Source: Bdellovibrionales bacterium (GTDB lineage: Bacteria; Bdellovibrionota; UBA1018). From it: a DNA stretch of 64,000 nucleotides. The position numbers and the translations under genes were made by a program. Numbering within the stretch: position 1 is the first letter of the stretch; each line of letters starts with the position of its first letter. Below are positions 43,013 to 50,814 of this stretch, piece by piece. The stretch is taken from contig JAEUWC010000025.1 in assembly GCA_016786465.1 (NCBI GenBank), positions 1 to 64,000 of the forward strand, written 5' to 3'. Below the pieces are notes generated by a model that was not told the DNA's origin, did no database searches, and saw only the letters and a list, made by a program, of their open reading frames with translations.

Positions 43013-45091
43013 CTAGGGTTTTCTTCTGGATTTTCCTCGTAATGGGATCTTCACAGTGCCCTGGAAAAAGCCATTTCCAGAACCCACGCCCTGAACACCG
43101 GCGCCTGCTTCAATACCCTTGGGGGTTTTGACCCGAACGCCCGCCTTGCCGCCCGTAGGGCCGTAAAACAGGCTGTGTTGGGTCTGGTATCCGGGAAGCT
43201 CAGTGGTGCCGGCCCCCACGAAAAACAAAATATCCACGTCTTTGGGACCCTTGATTTCAAGCCCGGTTGCCGCATCCACCCTTTGGCCCACGTTGCTACC
43301 TGTATAGCTGGCCTGCGTCACCGATGTCACCTGGTCAGAAATGGGTTTACGCAAAGTTCCGTCGACCTGGATTTGATTCAGATGAAAGTACAAATCCCCG
43401 AAGGCCTGAAAAAGGGATTCGCCGCTGATCTTTTTCAAGTCGCCCGCGATATCGCCCCAGTTCTTAGGGCCCAAGGCGTGAACCACACGAACATTGCCTT
43501 CGATTTCGGCAGGCCGACTGCCTTTCCCTTTAGCCCTGACTTCAGCGCGATTTTCCAATAAAAGATTCGTGTCATAAGGCAAGGCATCCAGGGTGCCAGC
43601 CCCACCCGGTTGGGTCATCGCGGCGGCGGTGAAGTGCGCGCCGGATGCGATCTTCACTTGGAAGCGAGGGTTCACGTAACGAAACAGGGTCTTTTCAAAG
43701 CCGGCTTTCAGGTGAATCTGAAAATTATTTTCGTCGATCCCCTGAAAGTTCTGAGACGCGGTCCCGATGCCCACGTAAAATTTTCTTCGAACGTCTTCGT
43801 TTTTAAATCGCAGGACCGCCACCAGGACGTTTGAACCGCTCAGCTGTGCGGTACCCGCTGAAACCCCGAAAGACTTTGTCCCGGATTCTTCCAATCCCCA
43901 GACCTTCTGAGCTTCGGCGCGAACCACGGTTGGAATTGCAGTCATACCCAAAGTCGGAATCCCGGTATCAAAAAATTGGTTCATCGCTTGGTTCAGTTGG
44001 GTGTCAATGACCGAGATTTCCTGAAGGCGCCCATCGATCACCTTCCCAACCCGCGAATGGGACCCTTCGCGGGTTGGGTTCAAAAGAAGCTGTCCCTTCA
44101 TCGTGTACTGGTTTGAATAATCGATGATGTGATTGGACTTCCCATCTGAAATCAGAACCGCGACATGGGTGGCGCGGGTAAAGGTCAAAACATCGCGATT
44201 CGGAAAAACTTTCGACCCCAAATAGGCCACTTGTTCGGCGATGTCGCTGCACATTCCAGCTTGAAGGTAATCCATCTTTGCAGCCGCAGTCAGGATCCCA
44301 TTCAACGTCAGGTCGCCGTCGGGCACTGAAACGCCCTTGGGATTGTTTCTGGCGTTGTCTTCCATCGGATTTCGCGCGGGATTGTAAACGGATTCCAAGC
44401 GATCGCTGAAAAGGTTTAAGAAAAGCAGCTTTTCTTCGTCCGTTCGTGAAGCTTCGATGATCATCGCAGCCAAAGCGTCTCGGATCTGGGTTTCCGGCAT
44501 CGTCGGATTCAGTGCGACTGCTTGGATCGCCGCTTCGATCAAATAAGGGCGAAGGGCGTCGGGCGATGTTTTCAACGCCGCGTTTTCGGTAAATGTCGAA
44601 GTGACCCAATTTTTCAAAGAATCATAGGTCAACGTCAGACCCGTCGGAACTTTCTGCTTCAGACGATTTCCTGCACCCGAAAGCTTGTAATCATTTCTTC
44701 CCTTGTATTCGACTTCCGCGCTTCCCGGGTTTCCGGTTTCTGCAATCAGAAGCACATCGGTGCGATAGGTTTTGTGTCCATCCCGGCGCGCTTCTTTACG
44801 GGCTTCTTTGTCTTTCTTTTTCTGCTCGCGCCGGGCATCTCGACGGGCCTTTTTCTCGGTTTGCTTCTTAAGCTTTTCAAGCGCCTTGTGCGCGGCCTTT
44901 TCTGCAGGATCGGCGTTTTGATCGTCGCTTGCCATCAGCGCTTCCAGGTACACGCCCGAAAGACCCTGGCCGTCGGGGGATTCTACAAATTCTTCGACCA
45001 CGGATTCGGCGGTGGCCGCATCCAGTTCAAAGGCGTGCGCTTCGGCGATCCACGCCATACCCCCGATCAGAATTCCAAGAATCCGTACCAT
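43013..45091 (-). CDS. Large secreted protein with possible Cys-His-Asp triad
   Basis: 692 residues. The signal peptide is MVRILGILIGGMAWIAEAHA. A very Lys/Arg/Glu-rich coiled segment (about 65-105) is followed by a helical region. The segment near 279-325 has AGMCSDIAEQVAYLG, then RATHVAVLISDGKSNHIIDYSNQ, where Cys, His and Asp are spaced as in transglutaminase-like or papain-fold enzymes. The C-terminal 330 residues are beta-rich and barrel-like. No homologous family is named with confidence. It lies between ychF and pth and is transcribed away from pth. Confidence 0.65.
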   Translation of the reverse strand: MVRILGILIGGMAWIAEAHAFELDAATAESVVEEFVESPDGQGLSGVYLEALMASDDQNADPAEKAAHKALEKLKKQTEKKARRDARREQKKKDKEARKEARRDGHKTYRTDVLLIAETGNPGSAEVEYKGRNDYKLSGAGNRLKQKVPTGLTLTYDSLKNWVTSTFTENAALKTSPDALRPYLIEAAIQAVALNPTMPETQIRDALAAMIIEASRTDEEKLLFLNLFSDRLESVYNPARNPMEDNARNNPKGVSVPDGDLTLNGILTAAAKMDYLQAGMCSDIAEQVAYLGSKVFPNRDVLTFTRATHVAVLISDGKSNHIIDYSNQYTMKGQLLLNPTREGSHSRVGKVIDGRLQEISVIDTQLNQAMNQFFDTGIPTLGMTAIPTVVRAEAQKVWGLEESGTKSFGVSAGTAQLSGSNVLVAVLRFKNEDVRRKFYVGIGTASQNFQGIDENNFQIHLKAGFEKTLFRYVNPRFQVKIASGAHFTAAAMTQPGGAGTLDALPYDTNLLLENRAEVRAKGKGSRPAEIEGNVRVVHALGPKNWGDIAGDLKKISGESLFQAFGDLYFHLNQIQVDGTLRKPISDQVTSVTQASYTGSNVGQRVDAATGLEIKGPKDVDILFFVGAGTTELPGYQTQHSLFYGPTGGKAGVRVKTPKGIEAGAGVQGVGSGNGFFQGTVKIPLRGKSRRKP

Positions 45092-45189
45092 CCCTTTCTT
45101 TTCGGCAACTTCGCTTGAATCCTACATGAAACCTGAATGATTTTATGCGCCGCGTCTATCGCGGGCTAGGCTAAGATCGCTCCCATCCT

Positions 45190-45774
45190 ATGAAATTGAT
45201 CGTCGGCCTAGGAAATCCAGGTCAAAAATACGAAACCACCCGGCATAACGTGGGTTTTTTGATCATCGACCAGCTGGTGGATGAATGGAAAGCGACCGGC
45301 CCCACCACCAAAAATCAAGCCGAAGTCTGGTCAGCGACGATCGCAGGTGAAAAGGCGCTTTTGATCAAGCCGCAAACTTTCATGAATCTTTCGGGTCGAA
45401 GCGTGGGTCCGTTTTTCCAATTTCATAAATGTGAACCAGGCGACTTGATCGTGATTTACGACGAACTGGATTTGAAGCCTTCCAGTTACCGTTTGAAAAC
45501 CGGTGGCGGCACCGGCGGTCACAACGGATTGAAATCCATCGACGAAGCCCTGGGTTCGGCCAACAACGGGTATCACCGAATCCGCATGGGCATCGGACAC
45601 CCGCGGGCGCTGAATCTGAAAATGGAACCTGCCGATTATGTTCTGGGGCGATTCAGCGATGATGAATTGGCGGGTGTTGCGCAGAACGCACTGGATGTGC
45701 GCAAAGCCATCGAACTGATCGTCGCAGGCGATATGAAACAAGCGATGAATCTGTACAACCGCGCAAAGGATTGA
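45190..45774 (+). CDS. pth: Peptidyl-tRNA hydrolase
   Basis: 194 residues. KLIVGLGNPGQKYETTRHNVGF holds the conserved Asn and the catalytic His. FMNLSGRSVG, IYDELDL and the GGTGGHNGLKSI segment are all in the expected order. Pth releases peptides from tRNAs that fall off the ribosome and recycles the tRNA in the cytoplasm. The orphan cheR follows 13 bases later on the same strand, so they may share a transcript. The ribosomal L25 gene that often precedes pth is absent. Confidence 0.97.
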   Translation: MKLIVGLGNPGQKYETTRHNVGFLIIDQLVDEWKATGPTTKNQAEVWSATIAGEKALLIKPQTFMNLSGRSVGPFFQFHKCEPGDLIVIYDELDLKPSSYRLKTGGGTGGHNGLKSIDEALGSANNGYHRIRMGIGHPRALNLKMEPADYVLGRFSDDELAGVAQNALDVRKAIELIVAGDMKQAMNLYNRAKD

Positions 45775-45787
45775 AACGCGCACTTCG

Positions 45788-46690
45788 ATGAAACGGATCA
45801 CAACGGCCGAACTGATGGCCGATTCTGAAGGCTACGATCGACTGGGCCGCTTTCTGGAAGGAAAGCTGGGCCTTTCGTTTGAACTGACGGCGCGAAACAA
45901 GGCACTTTTCTGTTCACGCCTGGCTTCGGTGATGAACGACCTGGGAATTTCTTCATTGAATCATTGGGTCAGTTCACTTGCGGCTGAAACCGATTTTCGA
46001 GGCAACCTGGTATTTCAACAGCTGGTTCACGCGGTGACGACGCACACGACCCATTTTTTTCGCGATCCCGATCATTTTGATTTTCTTCGGGTCTGGTTTC
46101 GCAAACGCTTGATCGATCCGCAAAAATCGAAGGACGGTCTTTGGCGCGAAAGAATCCGGATCTGGTGTGCGGCTTCCAGCAGCGGCGAAGAACCTTTGTC
46201 GGTTTTGATGACCCTTTTGGACTGTGTTCCCGAACTTTTGGACAGGACCGCAACCCAGGTTGAAATCCTGGCCACCGACGTGGATCCCGAAATCTTGGAT
46301 CAGGCCAGGCAAGGAACTTATCTAGAATCTGAAATGAAGGGCATCAGCCCCGAGCAGCGCGAAAAGTACTTTATTTTGGCCAATGAATCGCGATCCAAGA
46401 CCGAAAAAACTTATCAATTCCTGGGCAAGTACTTGAAGTGGATTCATTACTTTCCGGCAAACCTGGCCGAAGTGCCGTTGCCCGTTCGTCCGTCCTTTGA
46501 CCTTGTCGTTTGCCGAAACGTGCTGATCTATTTTTCAGAAGATCAAGCCCGGCGTACGGTTCGCGAACTTCAGAAAACCCTTTTAGACGACGGTGTCTTG
46601 ATCTTGGGTCTATCGGAAGCTGGGTTCACGACTGAACTTCAGGAAGCGGATCAGCTGAAGGCTCTGCTTCCTTCGATCTATACCAAGTGA
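45788..46690 (+). CDS. cheR: CheR-type protein-glutamate methyltransferase
   Basis: 300 residues. The N-terminal helical domain is followed by TTHTTHFFRDPDHF, the family motif, then the SAM-binding region IWCAASSSGEEPLSVLM, ATDVDPEILDQA and LVVCRNVLIYF. Length and motifs are complete. CheR methylates glutamates of chemoreceptors and sets adaptation. No receptor, CheB or CheA lies nearby, so it is an orphan here, coupled only to pth. It may serve receptors encoded elsewhere or a non-standard chemosensory array. Confidence 0.93.
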   Translation: MKRITTAELMADSEGYDRLGRFLEGKLGLSFELTARNKALFCSRLASVMNDLGISSLNHWVSSLAAETDFRGNLVFQQLVHAVTTHTTHFFRDPDHFDFLRVWFRKRLIDPQKSKDGLWRERIRIWCAASSSGEEPLSVLMTLLDCVPELLDRTATQVEILATDVDPEILDQARQGTYLESEMKGISPEQREKYFILANESRSKTEKTYQFLGKYLKWIHYFPANLAEVPLPVRPSFDLVVCRNVLIYFSEDQARRTVRELQKTLLDDGVLILGLSEAGFTTELQEADQLKALLPSIYTK

Positions 46691-48037
46691 TCAAACGCCA
46701 ATCACGCTCATGGACTTCCATTTGCCACCGCGAAAACGAAACAGAATCAATGAAGTGATCGTCATCGAATAAATGGCGACAAATCCCCACGAAATAAAGA
46801 CGGCGTTGGGCATGTCACGAACCAAGAAAGTCGGAAGAACCATGATCGGCCAAGGCACTGTCAGCGCCAGGATCGAAACCGCGCGAGTGTCGCCCGCGCC
46901 CTTCAATGCGAAAGACAGGCAAAGGTAGATGCTGTCTAGAACCGTGAAAAATGCGACCCACTTCAAAATCCCGGGGGCGATTTCGACGACTTGGTTCCAA
47001 AGGGCAGCGCTGTCGGGGTTCTTAAACCAGGCCAGGTAAAAACTTGGAAAAAAGAAAAACGACGCCGCAACCACGGCCATGTACATCGCCGCAATTCGAA
47101 CCCCACCCCAGGTGACCTTTTCCGCCTGATCGGGTTTCTTTTCACCCAAGTACTGCCCCACCAAAATCAAGATCGCCTGAGCAACCCCCATACTGGGCAG
47201 AACCGAAATCATCATCACGGTCACGGCGATGCTGCTTGCGGCAAGCGCGGCTTCACCACCCGCCATTTTGCCCATGATGATCAAGAACACCGTGAATGCC
47301 AGACCTTCCAAGGCCCACTGAAAACCGCTAGGCAAACCAAATTTCAGGAACTTTTTCAGAAGGTCTGAACTCAGCGCCCTTGCCGAAATCATCCGGAACT
47401 TTTCTTCGTGCGCCCGGGTAAAAAGAAACGCGAAGGCCAAAAACGCTGCCCCATAAGTCGCAAGCGCCGTTGCATAACCGGCGCCGGCAATTCCCAAAGC
47501 CGGAAAACCCCACCTTCCAAAAATCATCGCGTAATCCAAGATCGCATTCAGAATCATTCCGGCAAAATTGATCCAAAGAACGATTCGGGTATTTCCTAAT
47601 CCTGAAAAGAATCCGCTGACCGCAGCCACCAATGCCGTGGGAAGCGCGCTATATGAAATCGAAACAAAGTATTCCAGTTCCAGCTTCTGAATGGATTCTG
47701 AATGTCCCACCATTTTGAAAAATGCAGGAGCAAGCCCGTTTAGCCCCAGAAAAAGAATCCCGCCGATCACACTGACGTAAAGCGATTGCCAAACGGCGGC
47801 GCCGATCTTGTCTTCTTCCTTGGCGCCAAAGTACTGCGCCACGAAGGTCGACACATAGGCTGCTGTTTGTTGAAGCAGGGCCATGGGGACCCAAAAAACA
47901 CCCATGACCGTCATTGCGGCCCCCAGGGATTCCGTCGACAGCTGCCCCAGAAAGATCCGGTCAATCGTCATCTGAAGATTCCAAAAACTGTTGGCGATGA
48001 TTAGGGGCCAGGCGACTTGAAGGATTTTGCGGGTCAT
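46691..48037 (-). CDS. MATE-family efflux transporter
   Basis: 448 residues with twelve hydrophobic segments. The N-terminal half begins WPLIIANSFWNLQMTIDRIFLGQLSTESLGA, and the matching second half begins LKFGLPSGFQWALEGLAFTVFLIIMG, the two pseudo-symmetric halves of MATE proteins. MATE transporters export cationic compounds or drugs using sodium or proton gradients. The subfamily is closer to the NorM/DinF type, but substrates cannot be told. It is convergent with cheR (1-base gap) and divergent from the small exported protein at 48.1 kb, with overlapping upstream regions. Confidence 0.9.
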   Translation of the reverse strand: MTRKILQVAWPLIIANSFWNLQMTIDRIFLGQLSTESLGAAMTVMGVFWVPMALLQQTAAYVSTFVAQYFGAKEEDKIGAAVWQSLYVSVIGGILFLGLNGLAPAFFKMVGHSESIQKLELEYFVSISYSALPTALVAAVSGFFSGLGNTRIVLWINFAGMILNAILDYAMIFGRWGFPALGIAGAGYATALATYGAAFLAFAFLFTRAHEEKFRMISARALSSDLLKKFLKFGLPSGFQWALEGLAFTVFLIIMGKMAGGEAALAASSIAVTVMMISVLPSMGVAQAILILVGQYLGEKKPDQAEKVTWGGVRIAAMYMAVVAASFFFFPSFYLAWFKNPDSAALWNQVVEIAPGILKWVAFFTVLDSIYLCLSFALKGAGDTRAVSILALTVPWPIMVLPTFLVRDMPNAVFISWGFVAIYSMTITSLILFRFRGGKWKSMSVIGV

Positions 48038-48112
48038 TTTGTCAGTCTAACACAAGAACTAGGCAATTTTGGGCCCTTTACGAAGATTTTGGCCATGAGA
48101 CAATCATGGGGA

Positions 48113-48733
48113 ATGAAGAAGAAGATCTTCACAACACTGGTGCTCTGCGCTCTTTTCACAGCCTATGCGGGTTCGTCCTTGGCGGCCCCCAGGAAAAGCA
48201 GCTGTGGCTTAAGCTTTCTTACTGAAAGGGAAGCGCGCGCGGCTTTAGGGATTGCTGAAAATGGAAACGTGATTCCGGAATGGGATCTGTTTGTTTTTGA
48301 CGAACACCAAATCCAGGCAAAAGCGAAGGCCGATCCTAAGCTGGTGAAGAATCATGAACGCTTTTTGGGCGACACAATGAAGACGGTCGTTTCACTTTTC
48401 AGAAAAGACCCTGATGCGACTCCGATTCTAGACCTGACGTTTTACCGGGGCTATCCGCGCCCGGGTCAAAAGCTTCCAGACCTTTACGCACGTGCCGAAG
48501 GCTTCAAGGTGAAACCCCTTTTAGAAGCATTGGCTGCGACGGAAGACTTCTTTCCCGTTCTCCGAGAAGTCCTTTACCGCACTGACGCCGAAGTTCCCGC
48601 GTACCAATTTCGAATTTGGGGTAAGGAACGCGGTTCAAATGAATTCACAGGCGATTGGAAGGTCGAACTTCTGACCCATTTCTATTCCAAGCCCACAATC
48701 CGTCGGGATCTGCCGCTGACGATTGCGGATTAA
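48113..48733 (+). CDS. Exported hypothetical protein
   Basis: I choose ATG 48113 because MKKKIFTTLVLCALFTAYAGSSLAA makes a normal signal peptide. ATG 48095 adds six residues. Starts further upstream would overlap the divergent MATE gene. The mature protein of about 180 residues has a single cysteine (SSCGLSFL). A segment FLTEREARAALGIAENGNV resembles a helix-turn start, and YRGYPRPGQKLPD is beta-rich. No family is recognised. It ends 1 base before the end of the convergent gene at 48735. Confidence 0.7.
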   Translation: MKKKIFTTLVLCALFTAYAGSSLAAPRKSSCGLSFLTEREARAALGIAENGNVIPEWDLFVFDEHQIQAKAKADPKLVKNHERFLGDTMKTVVSLFRKDPDATPILDLTFYRGYPRPGQKLPDLYARAEGFKVKPLLEALAATEDFFPVLREVLYRTDAEVPAYQFRIWGKERGSNEFTGDWKVELLTHFYSKPTIRRDLPLTIAD

Positions 48734-48734
48734 G

Positions 48735-49289
48735 TTACTTTTCTTTCTTCCCAAAAACCCATTTCAGCACGTCGATTCTTTCAGGAACCACTTCAGACGA
48801 GCAGGCTAGTCCCGTCAGATTCGCGCGGTGAATCGCGTCACAAAAGTCGGCTTGGGTGAATTGCTGGGACTGAGTTGGATACCGCTTTTGAAAAAGCTTC
48901 CAGAACCGATCGATCTTCTGACCTTTGCAGCTTTCAGCTTGTTCCAAAAGCTTGGCTACCGACTTGCCGTGAAGACCGCGGTACAGAACGAACGATCCGC
49001 CTGCTGCCACCAGCGGCAAAAGGACTGCTGCTGTCGATGCCAGACTGACGGCCGTGAACGATACTGCTGCTGCACCGGTCGTCATTCCACCTGTAAAGAC
49101 GTCTTGCCTGGCTTGTGAACGAATCATTTCAGAACAAGTCGCTGCCTGGGCTGAAGGTCCCATAGCCACGACGATCGCTAGAAAAAACAAAAAAGGTGTA
49201 GGTGCCCGAGCGTTGCTCCGGCACGGAGAAGGTGTAGGTGCCCGAGCGTTGCTCCGGCACCTAGATGAATAGGCTACTGACGCTGTCAT
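48735..49289 (-). CDS. Exported hypothetical protein with repeat-extended leader
   Basis: 184 residues from ATG 49289, with AGGA about 10 bases upstream. The first 32 residues contain [10 protein letters not shown] twice, encoded by two palindromic repeats (49193-49260), so the leader has an unusually long n-region before the hydrophobic core ([12 protein letters not shown]) and the cleavage-like AQAA. A shorter start at TTG 49190 would give a normal signal peptide but lacks a ribosome-binding site. The mature part has two small hydrophobic segments ([20 protein letters not shown]) and five cysteines. The start overlaps the 3' end of prs. Function is unknown. Confidence 0.6.
   Translation of the reverse strand: MTASVAYSSRCRSNARAPTPSPCRSNARAPTPFLFFLAIVVAMGPSAQAATCSEMIRSQARQDVFTGGMTTGAAAVSFTAVSLASTAAVLLPLVAAGGSFVLYRGLHGKSVAKLLEQAESCKGQKIDRFWKLFQKRYPTQSQQFTQADFCDAIHRANLTGLACSSEVVPERIDVLKWVFGKKEK
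49193..49260. repeat. Two tandem palindromic repeats, 36-base period
   Basis: A 32-base unit occurs exactly at 49193-49224 and 49229-49260. Each unit holds an imperfect palindrome: GGTGCC, C, GAGC, loop GTT, GCTC, C, GGCAC. The 36-base period keeps the reading frame of the overlapping gene at 48735-49289. The look is that of REP-type elements. Confidence 0.75.
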
Positions 49290-50211
49290 AGTTATGGATC
49301 CTAAAGATCGCTTCGGCTAGAAGGTCGGCGACTGAAAGCTGCGTGAATTTGCCGCATTTTCGCGCTTCTTCAGACAGCGGAACGGTGTCAGTCACGATGA
49401 CTTTTTCAATCTTTGAAGCCATGATCCGGTCAATCGCAGGACCGGAAAGAACGCCGTGGGTGGCGGCTGCAAAAACCCGGGTCGCACCGTGGTTCAAGAC
49501 CGTGGATGCGGCTTCGGTCAAAGTTCCTGCCGTGTCGATCATGTCGTCCAAGATAATGGCGACCTTGCCTTCAACGTCACCGACGATGTTCATCGCTTTG
49601 GCGACGTTCGGACCGGTTCGGCGCTTGTCGATCATGGCCACCGTTGCGTCCAGGCGTTTTGCGTAAGCGCGTGCGCGCTCGACACCGCCAGCATCGGGGC
49701 TGACCAGAACCAACTCTCCCATACCGGCCATTTCTTTTTTCAGGTGGTCGACGATCACGGGGCTGGCAAAAAGGTTGTCGAACGGAATGTCGAAAAATCC
49801 CTGAATTTGGCCGGCGTGCAGATCGATCGAAACCACGCGGGTGGCACCGGCTGCAACCAGAAGGTCTGCAACCAGCTTCGCGCTAATGGGCGTGCGTGGA
49901 GCGACCTTGCGGTCTTGTCTTGCGTATCCGTAGTACGGGATCACGGCGGTGATTTCTTTTGCGGAAGCGCGTTTCAGCGCATCGATCATCACCAAAAGTT
50001 CCATCAAAGTGTCATTCACCGGGCGACACGTGCTTTGAATCACGTAAACATCGCGCCCGCGGACGTTTTCTCGAATTTCGATAAAGACTTCGCCGTCGCT
50101 AAAGCGGCGAACATCGGCTTGTCCCAGGGTTTTGCCTAGTTTTTCGCAGATTTTCTCTGCCAAAGGGCGGTTAGCGTTTGCTGAAAGAATCACCCATTCG
50201 CGCAATCTCAT
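49261..50211 (-). CDS. prs: Ribose-phosphate pyrophosphokinase
   Basis: 316 residues. The family signature [20 protein letters not shown], then [10 protein letters not shown] (ATP site), [23 protein letters not shown] and the PRPP loop [14 protein letters not shown] are all intact. It makes phosphoribosyl pyrophosphate from ribose 5-phosphate and ATP for purine, pyrimidine, histidine and NAD synthesis. It shares a divergent region of about 600 bases with nrdA, so two nucleotide-metabolism genes sit back to back. The end overlaps the next minus-strand gene by 29 bases. Confidence 0.97.
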   Translation of the reverse strand: MRLREWVILSANANRPLAEKICEKLGKTLGQADVRRFSDGEVFIEIRENVRGRDVYVIQSTCRPVNDTLMELLVMIDALKRASAKEITAVIPYYGYARQDRKVAPRTPISAKLVADLLVAAGATRVVSIDLHAGQIQGFFDIPFDNLFASPVIVDHLKKEMAGMGELVLVSPDAGGVERARAYAKRLDATVAMIDKRRTGPNVAKAMNIVGDVEGKVAIILDDMIDTAGTLTEAASTVLNHGATRVFAAATHGVLSGPAIDRIMASKIEKVIVTDTVPLSEEARKCGKFTQLSVADLLAEAIFRIHNYDSVSSLFI

Positions 50212-50278
50212 GGTCAGTTTTGGAACTCCCAGTCGTCGTTTTGGAAACCCTGCGTCTAATAGCCTAGCGTGGCAAAGG

Positions 50279-50306
50279 ATCTAACTGAATCGAGTGAACT
50301 TCTCAA
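50279..50306 (-). promoter_or_regulatory. Possible sigma-70-type promoter of prs
   Basis: On the minus strand, TTGAGA, 16 bases, TTAGAT, about 65 bases before the prs ATG. The match is moderate. The rest of 50212-50383 shows nothing else recognisable. Confidence 0.4.
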
Positions 50307-50383
50307 GAACTAAGCCCAGGAAGTCTTTGGGATAATTCTTGGCGTTAGCCGGCCGGCACCCAAAAATAACCCGACCGATTAGC

Positions 50384-50430
50384 ACCCTATCTATTGTGGG
50401 GTCGATCTAAGACACCACAAGATATAGTTG
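50384..50430 (+). promoter_or_regulatory. Pair of NrdR-like boxes upstream of nrdAB
   Basis: Box 1 (50384-50399, ACCCTATCTATTGTGG) and box 2 (50415-50430, CCACAAGATATAGTTG) each match the NrdR consensus ACACWATATATWGTGT at about 13 of 16 positions. They are 31 bases apart start to start, three helical turns, the spacing usual for NrdR. NrdR represses ribonucleotide reductase genes when dATP is high. Confidence 0.7.
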
Positions 50431-50455
50431 AAATCTCGAGTCCGTCTGTTTAAAT
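50428..50455 (+). promoter_or_regulatory. Likely nrdAB promoter
   Basis: TTGAAA, 16 bases, TTAAAT. The -35 hexamer overlaps the end of the second NrdR-like box, so repressor binding would block RNA polymerase. It implies a start near 50462. Confidence 0.5.
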
Positions 50456-50461
50456 CAGATT

Positions 50462-50814
50462 CAAGCAGTACAGATGTGCCGGTCGTTTTTTTCTGCCACC
50501 TGGGTAACCGGGAAAAAAAGGGAAAACGAGTTCGGAAGGGTAAATAAGTGGGGGGTCTTCGGTCTCGAACACCTACAGATAGTAGGACTCAAAGTTTGAG
50601 GACGCGAAGAAAAGAAACGAAAATACCTGACTGAGTTCGTTGGTAGGATACAAAACGATCGGTTGAATCCAAAGCCTGAAACAGTTTGTTTTTGGTGCGG
50701 AGTGAAAAGCCTTAGGGATCTTGTCAACTACAAGAGACTTAGGCAGGGGCACTCTCGTCCCAAAAATCGGCGCCGGAATCGGCACAGGCGGAACTTACTC
50801 CGGGGGGAGTTTTT
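50462..50814 (+). other. Long untranslated leader of nrdAB
   Basis: About 350 bases between the proposed promoter and the nrdA ATG with no convincing gene on either strand. Short inverted repeats are visible (for example CTTGT and ACAAG near 50718-50732). It ends in a strong ribosome-binding site (GGGGGGAG). I could not match it to a cobalamin, cyclic di-GMP or other known riboswitch. Confidence 0.4.

Noticed and set aside
49193-49260. CRISPR array
   Set aside because: Only two units, almost no spacer between them, palindromic and within a coding region.
50470-50540. Cobalamin riboswitch (CTGCCACCTGGG ... GGGAAA)
   Set aside because: The order and conserved boxes do not match, and the B12-box is absent. 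The paired NrdR-like boxes explain regulation better.
50461-50727. Minus-strand frame of 88 codons in the nrd leader
   Set aside because: No ribosome-binding site, biased composition (Phe/Ser/Pro rich), and it lies opposite a likely leader.
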